Part shown: positions 1-8,497 of the stretch, in pieces
How the letters are laid out: each line of letters begins with the position of its first letter
Position numbering within the stretch: the first letter of the stretch is position 1
NCBI RefSeq assembly: GCF_014836405.1
Contig: NZ_JACSQU010000001.1
Coordinates: 868,001-932,000, forward strand
Reading direction: 5' to 3'
From: Brevundimonas guildfordensis
GTDB taxonomy: Bacteria; Pseudomonadota; Alphaproteobacteria; Caulobacterales; Caulobacteraceae
Length of the DNA stretch: 64,000 bases
The notes under the pieces: generated by a model
What the model was told of the DNA's origin: nothing
Databases searched by the model: none
Seen by the model: the letters and a program-made list of their open reading frames with translations, nothing else
Program-made: the position numbers and the translations under genes

Positions 1-1
1 G

Positions 2-55
2 GCCCCGATGAATCAGGGCGTGACCCGCACCCTGGATCGGAACGACCGCGCGTGA
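2..55 (+). CDS. 3' end of an upstream gene (partial, unidentified)
   Basis: The window opens inside an open frame that reads 17 codons (ending ...RTLDRNDRA) and stops at TGA 53-55. That stop overlaps the GTG start of the next gene (GTGA), an arrangement typical of translationally coupled operon neighbours. Too little is visible to name the product. It could also be an open stretch by chance, but the stop/start overlap argues for a real gene end. Confidence 0.4.
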   Translation, partial: APMNQGVTRTLDRNDRA

Positions 56-696
56 GCGCTCTTCTGAACCCGGAGCCGCCCCGCGACTGTCCCCTTTGCC
101 CGCGTCTGGTCGCCTATCGGGCCGAGAATGCGCGTCAGAACCCGGACTGGTGGAACGGGCCCGCGCCCTCGTTCGGCGACCCGGACGCGCGCCTGCTGAT
201 CGCAGGCCTGGCGCCCGGCCGCACCGGCGCCAACCGCACAGGCCGCCCCTTCACCGGGGATCACGCAGGCTGGCTGCTGTATGACACGCTGAAGAAGACC
301 GGCTTCGCTGAAGGCCGCTACGACCCCGACGGCGACGACGACCTGCGGCTGGTCGACTGCATGATCACCAACGCCGTGCGCTGCGCTCCGCCGCAGAATA
401 AGCCGACGGCGACGGAGGAAACCACCTGCCGCCCCTTCCTTGTGGATCGACTGGCCGCCCTGCCCCGGCTGAAGGTGATCGTGACGCTGGGCGACGTGTC
501 CCGGCGCAGCATCCTGCGGACACTGGGCTACCCCGGCTCGGCCATCCCAGCCGGACATGGCGTCGAGGGCCAGGTCGGCACCTATACGCTGATCAACAGC
601 TATCACTGCTCGCGGCTGAACACGAACACCGGCCGACTGACCGCCGAGATGTTCGAGGACATCTTCAGGCGGGCGAAAGCGGCGCTGGACGCCTGA
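52..696 (+). CDS. Uracil-DNA glycosylase, family 5 (UDGb-like)
   Basis: This 214-residue protein should remove uracil, and possibly other deaminated bases, from DNA to start base excision repair in the cytoplasm. The sequence shows GLAPGRTGANRTGRPFTGD (water-activating and uracil-binding loop), NAVRCAPPQNKP, and SYHCSRLNTNTGRLT near the C-terminus, which matches the family 5 pattern. An N-terminal CPLCPRL pair plus later cysteines would fit an iron-sulphur cluster, as in related thermophilic enzymes. The minor-groove loop reads HCS where many relatives have HPS. The start is GTG and overlaps the stop of the preceding frame. Family assignment is firm; substrate range is inferred. Confidence 0.88.
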   Translation: MSALLNPEPPRDCPLCPRLVAYRAENARQNPDWWNGPAPSFGDPDARLLIAGLAPGRTGANRTGRPFTGDHAGWLLYDTLKKTGFAEGRYDPDGDDDLRLVDCMITNAVRCAPPQNKPTATEETTCRPFLVDRLAALPRLKVIVTLGDVSRRSILRTLGYPGSAIPAGHGVEGQVGTYTLINSYHCSRLNTNTGRLTAEMFEDIFRRAKAALDA

Positions 697-700
697 GGCC

Positions 701-1909
701 TCAGCCCCCGGCGATCTCGCCCGCGACCATCACCGGGGCGGCGGGTTCGCGGAAATAGCGATCGATGCCCTCGGCGACCGAGCGCATCAGGCGGCGCCGG
801 GCGCGTTCGTCGCTCAGCACGCGCTCGTCTTCCGGGTTGGTGATGAAGCCCATCTCCAGCAGCACCGCAGGCACGTCGGGCGCCAGCAGCACCGCCAGAC
901 CGGCGTCGCGGTGGCTGCGGCGCAGCAGCGGGTGGTTGTCGCCCTCGATATGGGTCAGCAGCACCCGCGCGAACTGGGCCGAGCGATTCTGGGTAGCGCG
1001 CTGGGTCATGTCCAGCAGGATGCGGTCGACCGAGGGGTCGCGGCCCGGCAGGCGCAGGTCGCGCTGCCAGTCTTCGCCCTTGGTGAACTCGCGCACCGCC
1101 CGCCCGGCGCCCTGTTCGGACAGGGTGTAGACGCTGGCGCCGCGCAGGGCCGGGTCAGACCCTGCGTCGGCGTGCAAGGAGATGAACAGGTCCGCGTCTG
1201 CGTCACGCGCCATCTGCACCCGGCGACCATGGGCGACATAGACATCGCCATCGCGCGTCAGTCGCACGCGATAGCGGCCGGTGCGCTCCAGCGCGGCCTT
1301 CAGGTCCCGCGCTGCGGCCAGGGTGATGACCTTTTCCTGAACCTGTTGGCCCTGAGCGCCGGGGTCGCGACCGCCGTGGCCGGCGTCGATGACGATGAGG
1401 GGCTTCTCAGTCCGGACCTGCTCGCGGCGTGGCGCGGCCGCCGGCGCGGCCGCCGCGCCCGTCGCCTTCAGGTCGATGACATAGCGATAGTGATCCACCC
1501 CATCGCCGGGAGGCAGAAGAAAGCGGCGCTCGATCTCGGCGCCGCGCGCCAGGTCCAACCGAACGCGCGACGACGACCCCGAGGCGGACACCTCATAGCC
1601 GCGCACCAGGCCGGCGCCCGAACCGTCCAGTCCTCGGCCGGGCTGAACGCCCGACAGGGCGACGATGACCCGCCCCGAAGAGCCGTCCTCGATCACCTGA
1701 CCGCGCGTGCTTCGGCCCAGATCGACCACGATGCGGGTGCGCTGTGCGTCGCCGCCGAAGCGCAGCCGCATGACCTCGCCGTCCGGCCCGAACGCCAGCC
1801 CGCGCCCGGCCGTGAGCACGACCGCGCAGACGACGACGAAGGCGATGGCCGTCATCGTCCATTCCTGCGCGCCCCAACGGGCCAGATTGTCACGCCACCG
1901 ACCGGCCAT
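701..1909 (-). CDS. amiC: N-acetylmuramoyl-L-alanine amidase, AmiC type
   Basis: A periplasmic zinc amidase that cuts the stem peptide from MurNAc in peptidoglycan, normally for septum splitting. The 402-residue protein has an N-terminal membrane segment at about residues 20-36, an AMIN-like domain at about 45-150, an Ala/Pro linker, and an Amidase_3 domain from about 170. Zinc ligands are visible as DAGHGGRDPG (His about 178), the Glu in QEKVITL, and ISLHADAG; the catalytic Glu lies in LLEMGFITNPED. It converges on the glycosylase gene 4 bases away and diverges from rne. In Caulobacterales such a single amidase is usually the main cell-separation hydrolase; that role is inferred here. Confidence 0.93.
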   Translation of the reverse strand: MAGRWRDNLARWGAQEWTMTAIAFVVVCAVVLTAGRGLAFGPDGEVMRLRFGGDAQRTRIVVDLGRSTRGQVIEDGSSGRVIVALSGVQPGRGLDGSGAGLVRGYEVSASGSSSRVRLDLARGAEIERRFLLPPGDGVDHYRYVIDLKATGAAAAPAAAPRREQVRTEKPLIVIDAGHGGRDPGAQGQQVQEKVITLAAARDLKAALERTGRYRVRLTRDGDVYVAHGRRVQMARDADADLFISLHADAGSDPALRGASVYTLSEQGAGRAVREFTKGEDWQRDLRLPGRDPSVDRILLDMTQRATQNRSAQFARVLLTHIEGDNHPLLRRSHRDAGLAVLLAPDVPAVLLEMGFITNPEDERVLSDERARRRLMRSVAEGIDRYFREPAAPVMVAGEIAGG

Positions 1910-2358
1910 GAACCGAAGTTACCCTGTAGTTTGTCCTTGCAGGATGCCGCCGCAGATTAAGGATTTCGTTAAGACCTCTTACCGTCGCGGTTCTTTTATT
2001 TTCCGCTGCATGTGCCTATTATGAGCTCCGCATGCGACTGATCGCGCCGCCCGCAGTTTTGCGGGACCGGCCGCGCCCTCCTCGCGGCGTTGACTTTCAC
2101 CTATTCCGAGGATCGCCCGGCCTGGCCGCCGATCCGACGAACGGGTTCGGGATGCAGCCTTGATCGGCGCGTTCGAACCCAGGACCGACAACCGTATGGG
2201 CCACTACGCCTGCGATCCCCTTCGGCAAGACCTTGCCGCGCTCGCTTTTCGCGAGGGGATGACGCGCGCCCGGACCCTCATTTCCATTCGGCGAGCCGCC
2301 CCCATTCCCGCGACTGAGATCGCGGCGCACGGCCTGGCGCGCCTGAGAGAGACCTTCA
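1910..2358. other. Divergent intergenic region and rne leader
   Basis: This 449-bp stretch holds no convincing gene. It must carry the promoters of amiC (leftward) and rne (rightward). A TATTAT hexamer at 2017-2022 could be an rne -10 box, although the matching -35 is weak. Downstream lie several inverted repeats (2050-2065, 2143-2180, 2215-2260) that would fold in the transcript. RNase E genes commonly have long leaders used for feedback control by the enzyme; that this one works so is inference. Confidence 0.5.
2215..2260 (+). promoter_or_regulatory. Predicted three-way-junction RNA in the rne leader
   Basis: The arms ATCCC (2215-2219) and GGGAT (2256-2260) enclose two further hairpins: CGGCAA/TTGCCG (2223-2228 with 2233-2238, loop GACC) and CTCGC/GCGAG (2241-2245 with 2251-2255). 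It sits about 100 bases before the rne start codon, so it would lie in the mRNA leader. Upstream are a hairpin CCCGCA/TGCGGG at 2050-2065 and a longer-range pair GGGTTCG/CGAACCC (2143-2149 with 2174-2180). The pairings were read by eye only. Confidence 0.4.
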
Positions 2359-5061
2359 ATGTCAAAAACCATGTTGATAGACGCGGCGCACGCGGAAGAA
2401 ACCCGCGTCGCGATCGTGGACGGCCGCCAGGTTGAGGAATTCGATTTCGAATCCCGCGCGCGCCGTCAGCTTCGCGGGAATATCTATCTCGCCAAGGTCA
2501 CCCGCGTAGAGCCAAGCCTGCAGGCCGCCTTCGTTGAGTACGGCGGCAACCGCCACGGCTTCCTGGCCTTCAACGAAATTCACCCGGACTATTATCAGAT
2601 CCCGGTCGCCGACCGCGAAGCCATCATGGCCGAAGCGCACTCGGAAGATGACGACGATCATGACGATCTGGGCCGTGAGAGCGACGACGGCGAATCGGAC
2701 GGCGGCCTGGCCGACGAGGAGCGTCTGAAGCGTCGCCTGATGCGCCGCTACAAGATCCAGGACGTCATCAAGCGCCGTCAGATCCTGCTGGTGCAGGTCG
2801 TCAAGGACGAGCGCGGCGCCAAGGGCGCGGCCCTGACCACCTGGCTGTCGCTGGCCGGTCGCTACTGCGTGCTAATGCCGAACACCGGCAAAGGCGGCGG
2901 CATCTCCCGCAAGATCACCAACACCTCGGACCGACGCCGCCTGAAGGCTGCCGCCGCTGCGCTGAAGGTGCCGCAGGGCATGGGCCTGATCATCCGGACG
3001 GCGGGCGCCAAGCGCACCCGCGCTGAGATCAAGCGCGACTATGAATATCTGCTGCGCCTGTGGTCGACGATCCGCGAGACAACGCTGAGCTCCAACGCGC
3101 CGGCGATGATCTACGAAGAAGAAAACCTGGTCCGTCGCGCCGTGCGCGATATGTACGACAAGGACTTCGACGGCATTCAGGTCGAGGGCGTTGAGGGCTT
3201 CAAGCAGGCGCGCGACTTCATGCGCGTGCTGATGCCCTCCCAGGCCAAGAAGATTCACCTCTATCAGGGCTCGCGTCCGCTGTTCGCCTCGAACGGCATC
3301 GAAGAGGTGCTGACCCAGATTCACCAGCCGGTCGTGCCGCTGAAGTCGGGCGGCTATCTGGTCATCAACCAGACTGAGGCCCTGGTGGCCATCGACGTGA
3401 ACTCGGGCCGTTCCACCAAGGAGCGCAACGTCGAGGCCACGGCGACCAAGACGAACATGGAAGCCGCCGTCGAGGCCGCCCGCCAGCTGCGCCTGCGCGA
3501 CCTGGCCGGCCTGATCGTCATCGACTTCATCGACATGGACGAGGGCAAGAACAACCGCGCGGTTGAGAAGGCCCTCAAAGACGCCCTGGCCAAGGACCGC
3601 GCCCGCATCCAGATGGGCCGGATCTCGGGCTTCGGCCTGATGGAGATCAGCCGCCAGCGTCGCCGCCTCGGCGTGATCGAGGGCGCAACCGAGGTCTGCG
3701 AATGCTGCCAGGGCGCCGGGCGCGTCCGCTCGGCCGAATCGGCGGCTCTGACCACCCTGCGCGCGGTCGACATCGAGGCCGGCAAGAACGGCGCGGGTTC
3801 GGTGAACCTGCGCGTATCCACCGCCGTGGCGCTGTACATCCTGAACCACAAGCGCGCCTACCTGCAGTCCCTGCTGGAACTGCGCGGCCTGAACGTCGTC
3901 ATTCAGATCGACGACAGCCTGGCCCAGGGCGAACACTCGATCGAGCGCACCGAGACGAACGAAGACTTCGTCGCGCCGGAAAGCCACATCGACCTGGCCG
4001 ACCTGGACGACGGCTTCGACGACAGCGCCTTCGACGATGAAGACGAGGATCACGACGAGGACGAGGACTTCGGCGAGGATCACGATGAGGCCGAACTGGA
4101 CTCTGAAGACGCTGCCGACGACGAAAGCGGCGTGCGCGCGGAACAGGACGAGGACGACCGGGGCAGCCGCCGCCGTCGCCGCCGTCGTGGTGGACGCCGC
4201 GACGACGAAGCCGAAACCGTCGCCGTCGAGGACGATGATGACGGTCGCGGCGGCCGTCGTCGCCGGGGCCGCCGCGGCGGTCGCCGGGTCCGCGAGGAAG
4301 GCGAACGCGACGTCTTCACCTGGGTGCGCGGCCGTACGCCGTCGCTGCAGGATCCCTACGTCTGGTTCGACCCGATCAACCCGGCGCCGGTCCGCGGCGA
4401 ATCACTCGCAGAGGACGACGTCGAGCGCAGCGACGAGCCGCGCGACATCCGGGCCGAACAGGCGACCGAAGGCGAAGGCCGCAACGGCCGCTCGCGCCGT
4501 CGTCGCGGTCGTGGCCGCGGCCGGGGCGACGTGTCGCACGACGCCAAGGTCGAGGATCGCGCCGTCAACGAGGGCCTGCCGCCTGTCGGCTCGCCCGACA
4601 CGCCCATCGCCGTGGTGATCGAAGGCGAAACGTCGGAAGCCTCTGCGGAATCGCCCCTCGAAGCGGCGACCGAGGCCGCCCCGGCCCTCGAACCCGTTGA
4701 AGCTCCCAAGCGCCGCCGCGTCCGCCGCAAGGTGACCTCGGCCATCGCCGAAGAGCTGAACGAGGTCGCCGCCGAGCAACAGGCCGAAGCCGCCGCCCCC
4801 GAGGCGATCGCTACTGAGGCTGAGGCTCCCGCCGAGGCCGAGCAATCGACCCCGGTCCCGGCCGAACTGGACGTCACGCCCGCCGTGGCCGCCCGCATCG
4901 AGCAGGCGATCGAGGAGGTTCTGGCCGAGGAAGCCGTCGTCCTGGCCGAACCAGTCCCTGCGCCGACGCCCGAAGTCGATATCGCCGCGATCATCGCTGA
5001 CGATCCGAACCAGATCGTCGCCCCGCCGTCGAAGCCCAAGCGCGGCTGGTGGCGCCGTTGA
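2359..5061 (+). CDS. rne: Ribonuclease E
   Basis: The endoribonuclease that starts mRNA decay and processes rRNA and tRNA, and the scaffold of the degradosome. The 900-residue protein has an S1 domain split by an acidic insert (about residues 94-120, EDDDDHDD then more D/E), as in Caulobacter. The RNase H-like/DNase I-like core has metal ligands in AIDVNSGR (Asp about 345) and VIDFIDMDE (about 388-391), followed by a Zn-link cysteine cluster CECCQGAGR near 447. The last 400 residues alternate D/E-rich and R-rich tracts, as in disordered scaffolds. The extreme C-terminus is PKRGWWRR; a GWW motif there is the known PNPase docking site in Caulobacter. The start is the ATG giving MSKTMLIDAAH. Confidence 0.97.
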   Translation: MSKTMLIDAAHAEETRVAIVDGRQVEEFDFESRARRQLRGNIYLAKVTRVEPSLQAAFVEYGGNRHGFLAFNEIHPDYYQIPVADREAIMAEAHSEDDDDHDDLGRESDDGESDGGLADEERLKRRLMRRYKIQDVIKRRQILLVQVVKDERGAKGAALTTWLSLAGRYCVLMPNTGKGGGISRKITNTSDRRRLKAAAAALKVPQGMGLIIRTAGAKRTRAEIKRDYEYLLRLWSTIRETTLSSNAPAMIYEEENLVRRAVRDMYDKDFDGIQVEGVEGFKQARDFMRVLMPSQAKKIHLYQGSRPLFASNGIEEVLTQIHQPVVPLKSGGYLVINQTEALVAIDVNSGRSTKERNVEATATKTNMEAAVEAARQLRLRDLAGLIVIDFIDMDEGKNNRAVEKALKDALAKDRARIQMGRISGFGLMEISRQRRRLGVIEGATEVCECCQGAGRVRSAESAALTTLRAVDIEAGKNGAGSVNLRVSTAVALYILNHKRAYLQSLLELRGLNVVIQIDDSLAQGEHSIERTETNEDFVAPESHIDLADLDDGFDDSAFDDEDEDHDEDEDFGEDHDEAELDSEDAADDESGVRAEQDEDDRGSRRRRRRRGGRRDDEAETVAVEDDDDGRGGRRRRGRRGGRRVREEGERDVFTWVRGRTPSLQDPYVWFDPINPAPVRGESLAEDDVERSDEPRDIRAEQATEGEGRNGRSRRRRGRGRGRGDVSHDAKVEDRAVNEGLPPVGSPDTPIAVVIEGETSEASAESPLEAATEAAPALEPVEAPKRRRVRRKVTSAIAEELNEVAAEQQAEAAAPEAIATEAEAPAEAEQSTPVPAELDVTPAVAARIEQAIEEVLAEEAVVLAEPVPAPTPEVDIAAIIADDPNQIVAPPSKPKRGWWRR

Positions 5062-5115
5062 TCGGACACGATTAGGCTGGAAGCTGCGGGGGAGACTATC
5101 GCTCTGGAGTGCTTG

Positions 5116-6540
5116 ATGACCAGGACGCCCCCCGCCGCACCCCGCTTCCGACGCCACCTGATCGCCGGGGTCGGCGCCCTCGCGGTGCTGGCCTCGGCCG
5201 CTTCGGCCCAGGCGCAGAGCCTGATCCGGGATACCGAGATCGAAGGCATTATCGACGGCTGGTCCGAGCCGGTGCTTGACGCCATGGGACTGGATCCCAA
5301 CGAGGTCGAGATCCTTCTGGTCAACGATGATGACCTGAACGCCTTCGCGACGCGCGGGCGGATCATGGGGCTGAACACCGGCCTGATCCTGCGCACCAAG
5401 AGCCCCAATCAGCTTCTTGGCGTGATCGCCCACGAAGCCGGGCACATCAAGAACCGCCACACCCTGCGCGACGGCGCCCAGAACGCTGGCATGCAGCCAA
5501 TGATCATGACCATGGCCCTGGGCGCCCTGGCCGCCATCGCGGGCGCGCCGGACGCGGGGGCGGCGCTGCTGGCCTCCAGCCAGTATTTCGGCACGCTGGG
5601 CGCCCTGCGCTACATGCAGAGCCAGGAAGGCGAGGCCGACATCACCGGCGCCCGCGCCCTGGAGCGCGCCGGGGAATCCGGGCGCGGCATGGTCGAGTTC
5701 TTCGAGAACTTCCGCTCGCAGGAAATCTTCTCTGATCAGCGCCGCTATCCCTATTTCCGCAGCCACCCCCTGTCGTCGCAGCGGATCGAGGCCCTGCGCC
5801 CCGCGGTCGAGGCCGCCTCCCACTACGACAAGCGCGACAGCCCCCAGCGCATGGCTGAGCACGCCCTGGTCGTGGCCAAGATCCGCGCCTTCATGGAGGC
5901 GCCTAACGCCACCTTGCGCGACTACCCGTCCAGCGACGCCTCCCTGCCCGCCCGCTACGCCCGCGCCATCGCCTGGTATCGGGACGGCCAGACGCAGAAG
6001 GCCCTGGACGCGGTCGACGTCCTGCTGACGGAACAGCCCGACAACCCCTATTTCTGGGAGCTCAAGGGCCAGATCCTGTTCGAGGAAGGCCGACCGGCCG
6101 AAGCCATCGGCGCCCACGAACGCTCCGTCGAGCTGAAGCCGGACGCGCCATTGTTGCGCATCAACCTGGCCCACGCCCTGATCGAGACCAATGACACGAC
6201 CAAGCTGGCCGAGGCCGAGAACCAGTTGAAGCGAGCCCTGGCGCTGGAGCGGGACAACAACCTGGCATGGCGCCTGCTGTCCCAGGCCTATTCCAGCCAG
6301 GGCAAGGAGGGCGAGGCGCGTCTGGCCTCGGCCGAATACTGGTTCGCCCTGCGTCGCCCGGATCAGGCGGCCCAGTTCGCCATGCGGGCCCGCGACATGC
6401 TGGACCGCAGTTCTATCGAATGGCGCCGGGCCACCGACATCGTCCTGGCCTCGGGCGCGACCGAGAAAGACATCACCGACGCCGAGCGCCGCAATGAACA
6501 GCGCAGCCGCTCCGGCGTCATCCCGCCCGGCGGGGAATGA
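5116..6540 (+). CDS. M48 metalloprotease with TPR repeats, BepA-like
   Basis: Probably a periplasmic protease/chaperone for outer-membrane protein quality control. The 474-residue protein starts with a signal peptide ending near ASAASAQAQS, then an M48 domain with the zinc motif HEAGH (about 106-110, in GVIAHEAGHIKNRH) and the downstream Glu ligand in SQEGEADITGARAL. TPR-like helices fill about residues 270-420. This domain order matches BepA/YfgC. A TTG lies directly before the ATG; the ATG is preferred because of the GGAG seven bases upstream. It follows rne by 54 bases and precedes a DsbA-like gene, suggesting an envelope-maintenance group. Confidence 0.87.
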   Translation: MTRTPPAAPRFRRHLIAGVGALAVLASAASAQAQSLIRDTEIEGIIDGWSEPVLDAMGLDPNEVEILLVNDDDLNAFATRGRIMGLNTGLILRTKSPNQLLGVIAHEAGHIKNRHTLRDGAQNAGMQPMIMTMALGALAAIAGAPDAGAALLASSQYFGTLGALRYMQSQEGEADITGARALERAGESGRGMVEFFENFRSQEIFSDQRRYPYFRSHPLSSQRIEALRPAVEAASHYDKRDSPQRMAEHALVVAKIRAFMEAPNATLRDYPSSDASLPARYARAIAWYRDGQTQKALDAVDVLLTEQPDNPYFWELKGQILFEEGRPAEAIGAHERSVELKPDAPLLRINLAHALIETNDTTKLAEAENQLKRALALERDNNLAWRLLSQAYSSQGKEGEARLASAEYWFALRRPDQAAQFAMRARDMLDRSSIEWRRATDIVLASGATEKDITDAERRNEQRSRSGVIPPGGE

Positions 6541-6578
6541 GCCCTTCCCGCCCCTACTGCACTGCCTGATAAGACGAG

Positions 6579-7382
6579 ATGCTGATGACTGAAGACGCGC
6601 GCCCCGAACCGACCCCGACCGTCACGCCGAAGAAGGCGCGCCTGGGGCTGTCGGGCACGACGCTGGGATGGGCTGCGGCAGGGATGTCGGCCCTCGCCCT
6701 GGCGCTGTCGGCTGCGCCCTATCTGACCGGCGGTTTTGGCGAGCGCGTGCGGGCTTATCTGATCCAGAATCCCCAGGTGTTGGACGAGGTGCTGGCCGCG
6801 CGTGAGACGGCCGAATCCCAGTCGCGCGTTCAGAGCATCAACGCCGCCGCCGCCGCCAACCCCGCCCTGCTGGCGATCGATCCGCGCGATCCGGTCTTCG
6901 GCCCTGAGAACGCCAAGGTGACGGTGATCGAGTTCTTCGACTTCCGCTGCCCTGGCTGCAAGGCGGTGGCGCCCGAATATCGCGCCCTGATGACCGCCCA
7001 CCCCGAGGTGCGCTTCGTCTTCAAGGACTGGCCGATCCTGGACCGGGGCGAGGACGTCACCTCGCAGTACGCCGCCCGGGCGGCCCTGGCCGCGCATCAG
7101 CAAGGCAAGTACCTCGCCGTCTATGACGCCCTGATGGCCGAACGGGCGCTGGACCGCGCCGCCATCGACCGCATCCTGGCTGAAAACGGCGTCGACATGG
7201 CCAAGGCGAATGTCGCTATGTCGGCCCCCGAGATGACGCGCCACGTCGCCGACATCCACACGGCCGCCGCCACCCTGGGCCTGCAGGGCACGCCGACCTT
7301 CTTCATCAACGGCGTCGCCAGCCCCGGCATCGACCCGCGCGAGATCGGCGCCCTGATCGAGGCGGCCAAGAAAAAGGGCTGA
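6579..7382 (+). CDS. DsbA-family thiol oxidoreductase, membrane-anchored
   Basis: A thioredoxin-fold protein likely acting on cysteines in the periplasm. The 267-residue sequence has an N-terminal hydrophobic segment at about 29-50 (signal anchor), a short helical region, then a DsbA-like fold with redox motif FDFRCPGCK (Cys 124 and 127) and a late TPTFFINGV cis-Pro loop. CPGC with this layout fits the DsbA/ScsC/BdbD-like group rather than thioredoxin. It probably shares a transcript with the M48 gene 38 bases upstream. A second ATG two codons in (6585) is an equally possible start. Whether it is an oxidase or an isomerase cannot be told from sequence. Confidence 0.88.
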   Translation: MLMTEDARPEPTPTVTPKKARLGLSGTTLGWAAAGMSALALALSAAPYLTGGFGERVRAYLIQNPQVLDEVLAARETAESQSRVQSINAAAAANPALLAIDPRDPVFGPENAKVTVIEFFDFRCPGCKAVAPEYRALMTAHPEVRFVFKDWPILDRGEDVTSQYAARAALAAHQQGKYLAVYDALMAERALDRAAIDRILAENGVDMAKANVAMSAPEMTRHVADIHTAAATLGLQGTPTFFINGVASPGIDPREIGALIEAAKKKG

Positions 7383-7394
7383 CGTCTGTGCTTT

Positions 7395-7513
7395 CCTCCC
7401 CATTTCATGGGGAGGGGGACCACCAAGTGGTGGAGGGGCTTGCGGCGGAACCAAGCGGCCCCTCCGTCACGTCGCCTATCGGCTCCGCGCCACCTCCCCA
7501 CGTCGTGGGGAGG
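7395..7513. repeat. Composite palindromic intergenic repeat
   Basis: About 120 bases between the dsbA-like gene and thiG are built of nested inverted repeats. CTCCCCA/TGGGGAG pairs 7396-7402 with 7408-7414, CCACC/GGTGG pairs 7420-7424 with 7429-7433, GGAGGGGC/GCCCCTCC pairs 7432-7439 with 7458-7465, and CCTCCCCAC/GTGGGGAGG pairs 7493-7501 with 7505-7513. The ends of the element are themselves similar palindromes. It resembles the REP/BIME-like repeats dispersed in Caulobacterales and sphingomonad genomes. It ends 4 bases from the thiG stop and may also serve as a terminator on both strands. Confidence 0.75.
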
Positions 7514-7516
7514 AGA

Positions 7517-8305
7517 TCAGATCAGCCCCGCCAGCGGCGAGGACGGGTCGGCGTAGAACCGCTTCTTCATCCGCCCAGCCAAGTAGGATTCGCGCCCGGC
7601 GATGACGGCGTGCTTCATGGCGCTGGCCATCAGGATGGGGTCACGCGCCTCGGCGATGGCTGTGTTCATCAACACCCCGTCGCAGCCCAGCTCCATGGCG
7701 ATGGCCGCGTCCGACGCCGTGCCGACGCCTGCGTCGACCAGCACCGGCACCTTGGACTGTTCGACGATCAGGCGGATGTTGATCGGGTTCTGCACCCCCA
7801 GCCCCGAGCCGATCGGCGCGCCCAGCGGCATGATGGCCACGGCGCCCGCGTCCTCCAGCTTGCGCGCATAGACGGGATCGTCGGTGCAATAGACCATGAC
7901 CTCGAAGCCCTCGGCGGTCAGCAGCTTCAGCGACCGCAGGGTCTCCTCCATGTCGGGGAACAGGGTCTTGGGGTCCGCCAGAACCTCCAGCTTGACCAGG
8001 GTCCAGCCGCCCGCCTCGCGCGCCAGGCGCAGGGTCCGCACGGCGTCCTCGCCCGTGAAGCAGCCCGCCGTATTGGGCAGATAGGTGTATTTCTTCGGGT
8101 CGATGAAGTCCGTCAGCACCGGCTGGTTCGGATCGGTCAGGTTCACCCGGCGCACGGCCACGGTGACCATCTCGGCGCCCGAAGCCTCGGCCGCCGCCGC
8201 GTTCTGGGCGTAGTCGCGATACTTGCCGGTGCCCACGATCAAGCGCGAGTTGAAGGTGCGGCCGGCGACGGTCCAGCTGTCGGTGCGGGGAGCGGTGTCA
8301 GTCAT
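7517..8305 (-). CDS. thiG: Thiazole synthase ThiG
   Basis: Forms the thiazole phosphate of thiamine from deoxyxylulose phosphate, an imine of glycine or tyrosine, and sulphur carried by ThiS thiocarboxylate. The 262-residue TIM barrel shows the Schiff-base lysine in LVKLEVLAD and the phosphate-binding GAGVGT- and [12 protein letters not shown] loops near the C-terminus. The open frame extends 26 codons further upstream, but the ATG at 8305 gives the normal length ([11 protein letters not shown]). The partner thiS lies just upstream on the same strand, separated by a 31-bp inverted repeat. Confidence 0.96.
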   Translation of the reverse strand: MTDTAPRTDSWTVAGRTFNSRLIVGTGKYRDYAQNAAAAEASGAEMVTVAVRRVNLTDPNQPVLTDFIDPKKYTYLPNTAGCFTGEDAVRTLRLAREAGGWTLVKLEVLADPKTLFPDMEETLRSLKLLTAEGFEVMVYCTDDPVYARKLEDAGAVAIMPLGAPIGSGLGVQNPINIRLIVEQSKVPVLVDAGVGTASDAAIAMELGCDGVLMNTAIAEARDPILMASAMKHAVIAGRESYLAGRMKKRFYADPSSPLAGLI

Positions 8306-8375
8306 GCCTAGGGAAGTAGCGCCGCCCGCCGCTGGGGGGAAGCGCCGTTGCGGGAATTGATGAGCTATCCTCCTC

Positions 8376-8483
8376 CCGCTCATCCCGGCGGACGCCGGGA
8401 TCCAGTGAGAACCTCACGCGCACCCTTTGAAGGGCGAACCTGTCGCCAAAGGACTGGATCCCGGCGTCCGCCGGGATGAGCGG
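8376..8483. repeat. Long inverted repeat between thiS and thiG
   Basis: Two perfect 31-base arms (8376-8406 and 8453-8483) are exact reverse complements separated by 46 bases. Each arm itself contains the imperfect palindrome CATCCCGGCGGACGCCGGGATG-like core (CATCCCGGCG with CGCCGGGATG). In the thiS-thiG transcript this would fold into a very stable hairpin. A degenerate single copy of the same core lies at 34493-34523, so this is a dispersed family rather than a thi-specific element. Confidence 0.85.
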
Positions 8484-8497
8484 AGCATAGTGCGGCC

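Noticed and set aside
2143..2182. GTTCGAACCC in the rne leader, resembling a tRNA T-arm
   Set aside because: No acceptor, D or anticodon arms could be built around it. It is better explained as one arm of a hairpin with GGGTTCG at 2143-2149.
8421..8444. CACCCTTTGAAGGGCGAACC, which looks a little like the ACCCTTTGAACCTG part of a TPP riboswitch next to thiamine genes
   Set aside because: It is on the plus strand while thiS and thiG are on the minus strand, lies inside the spacer of the repeat, and lacks the CTGAGA element.
7395..8483. CRISPR array or insertion sequence ends
   Set aside because: The repeats are palindromic, few and unevenly spaced, and no transposase or cas gene is near them.
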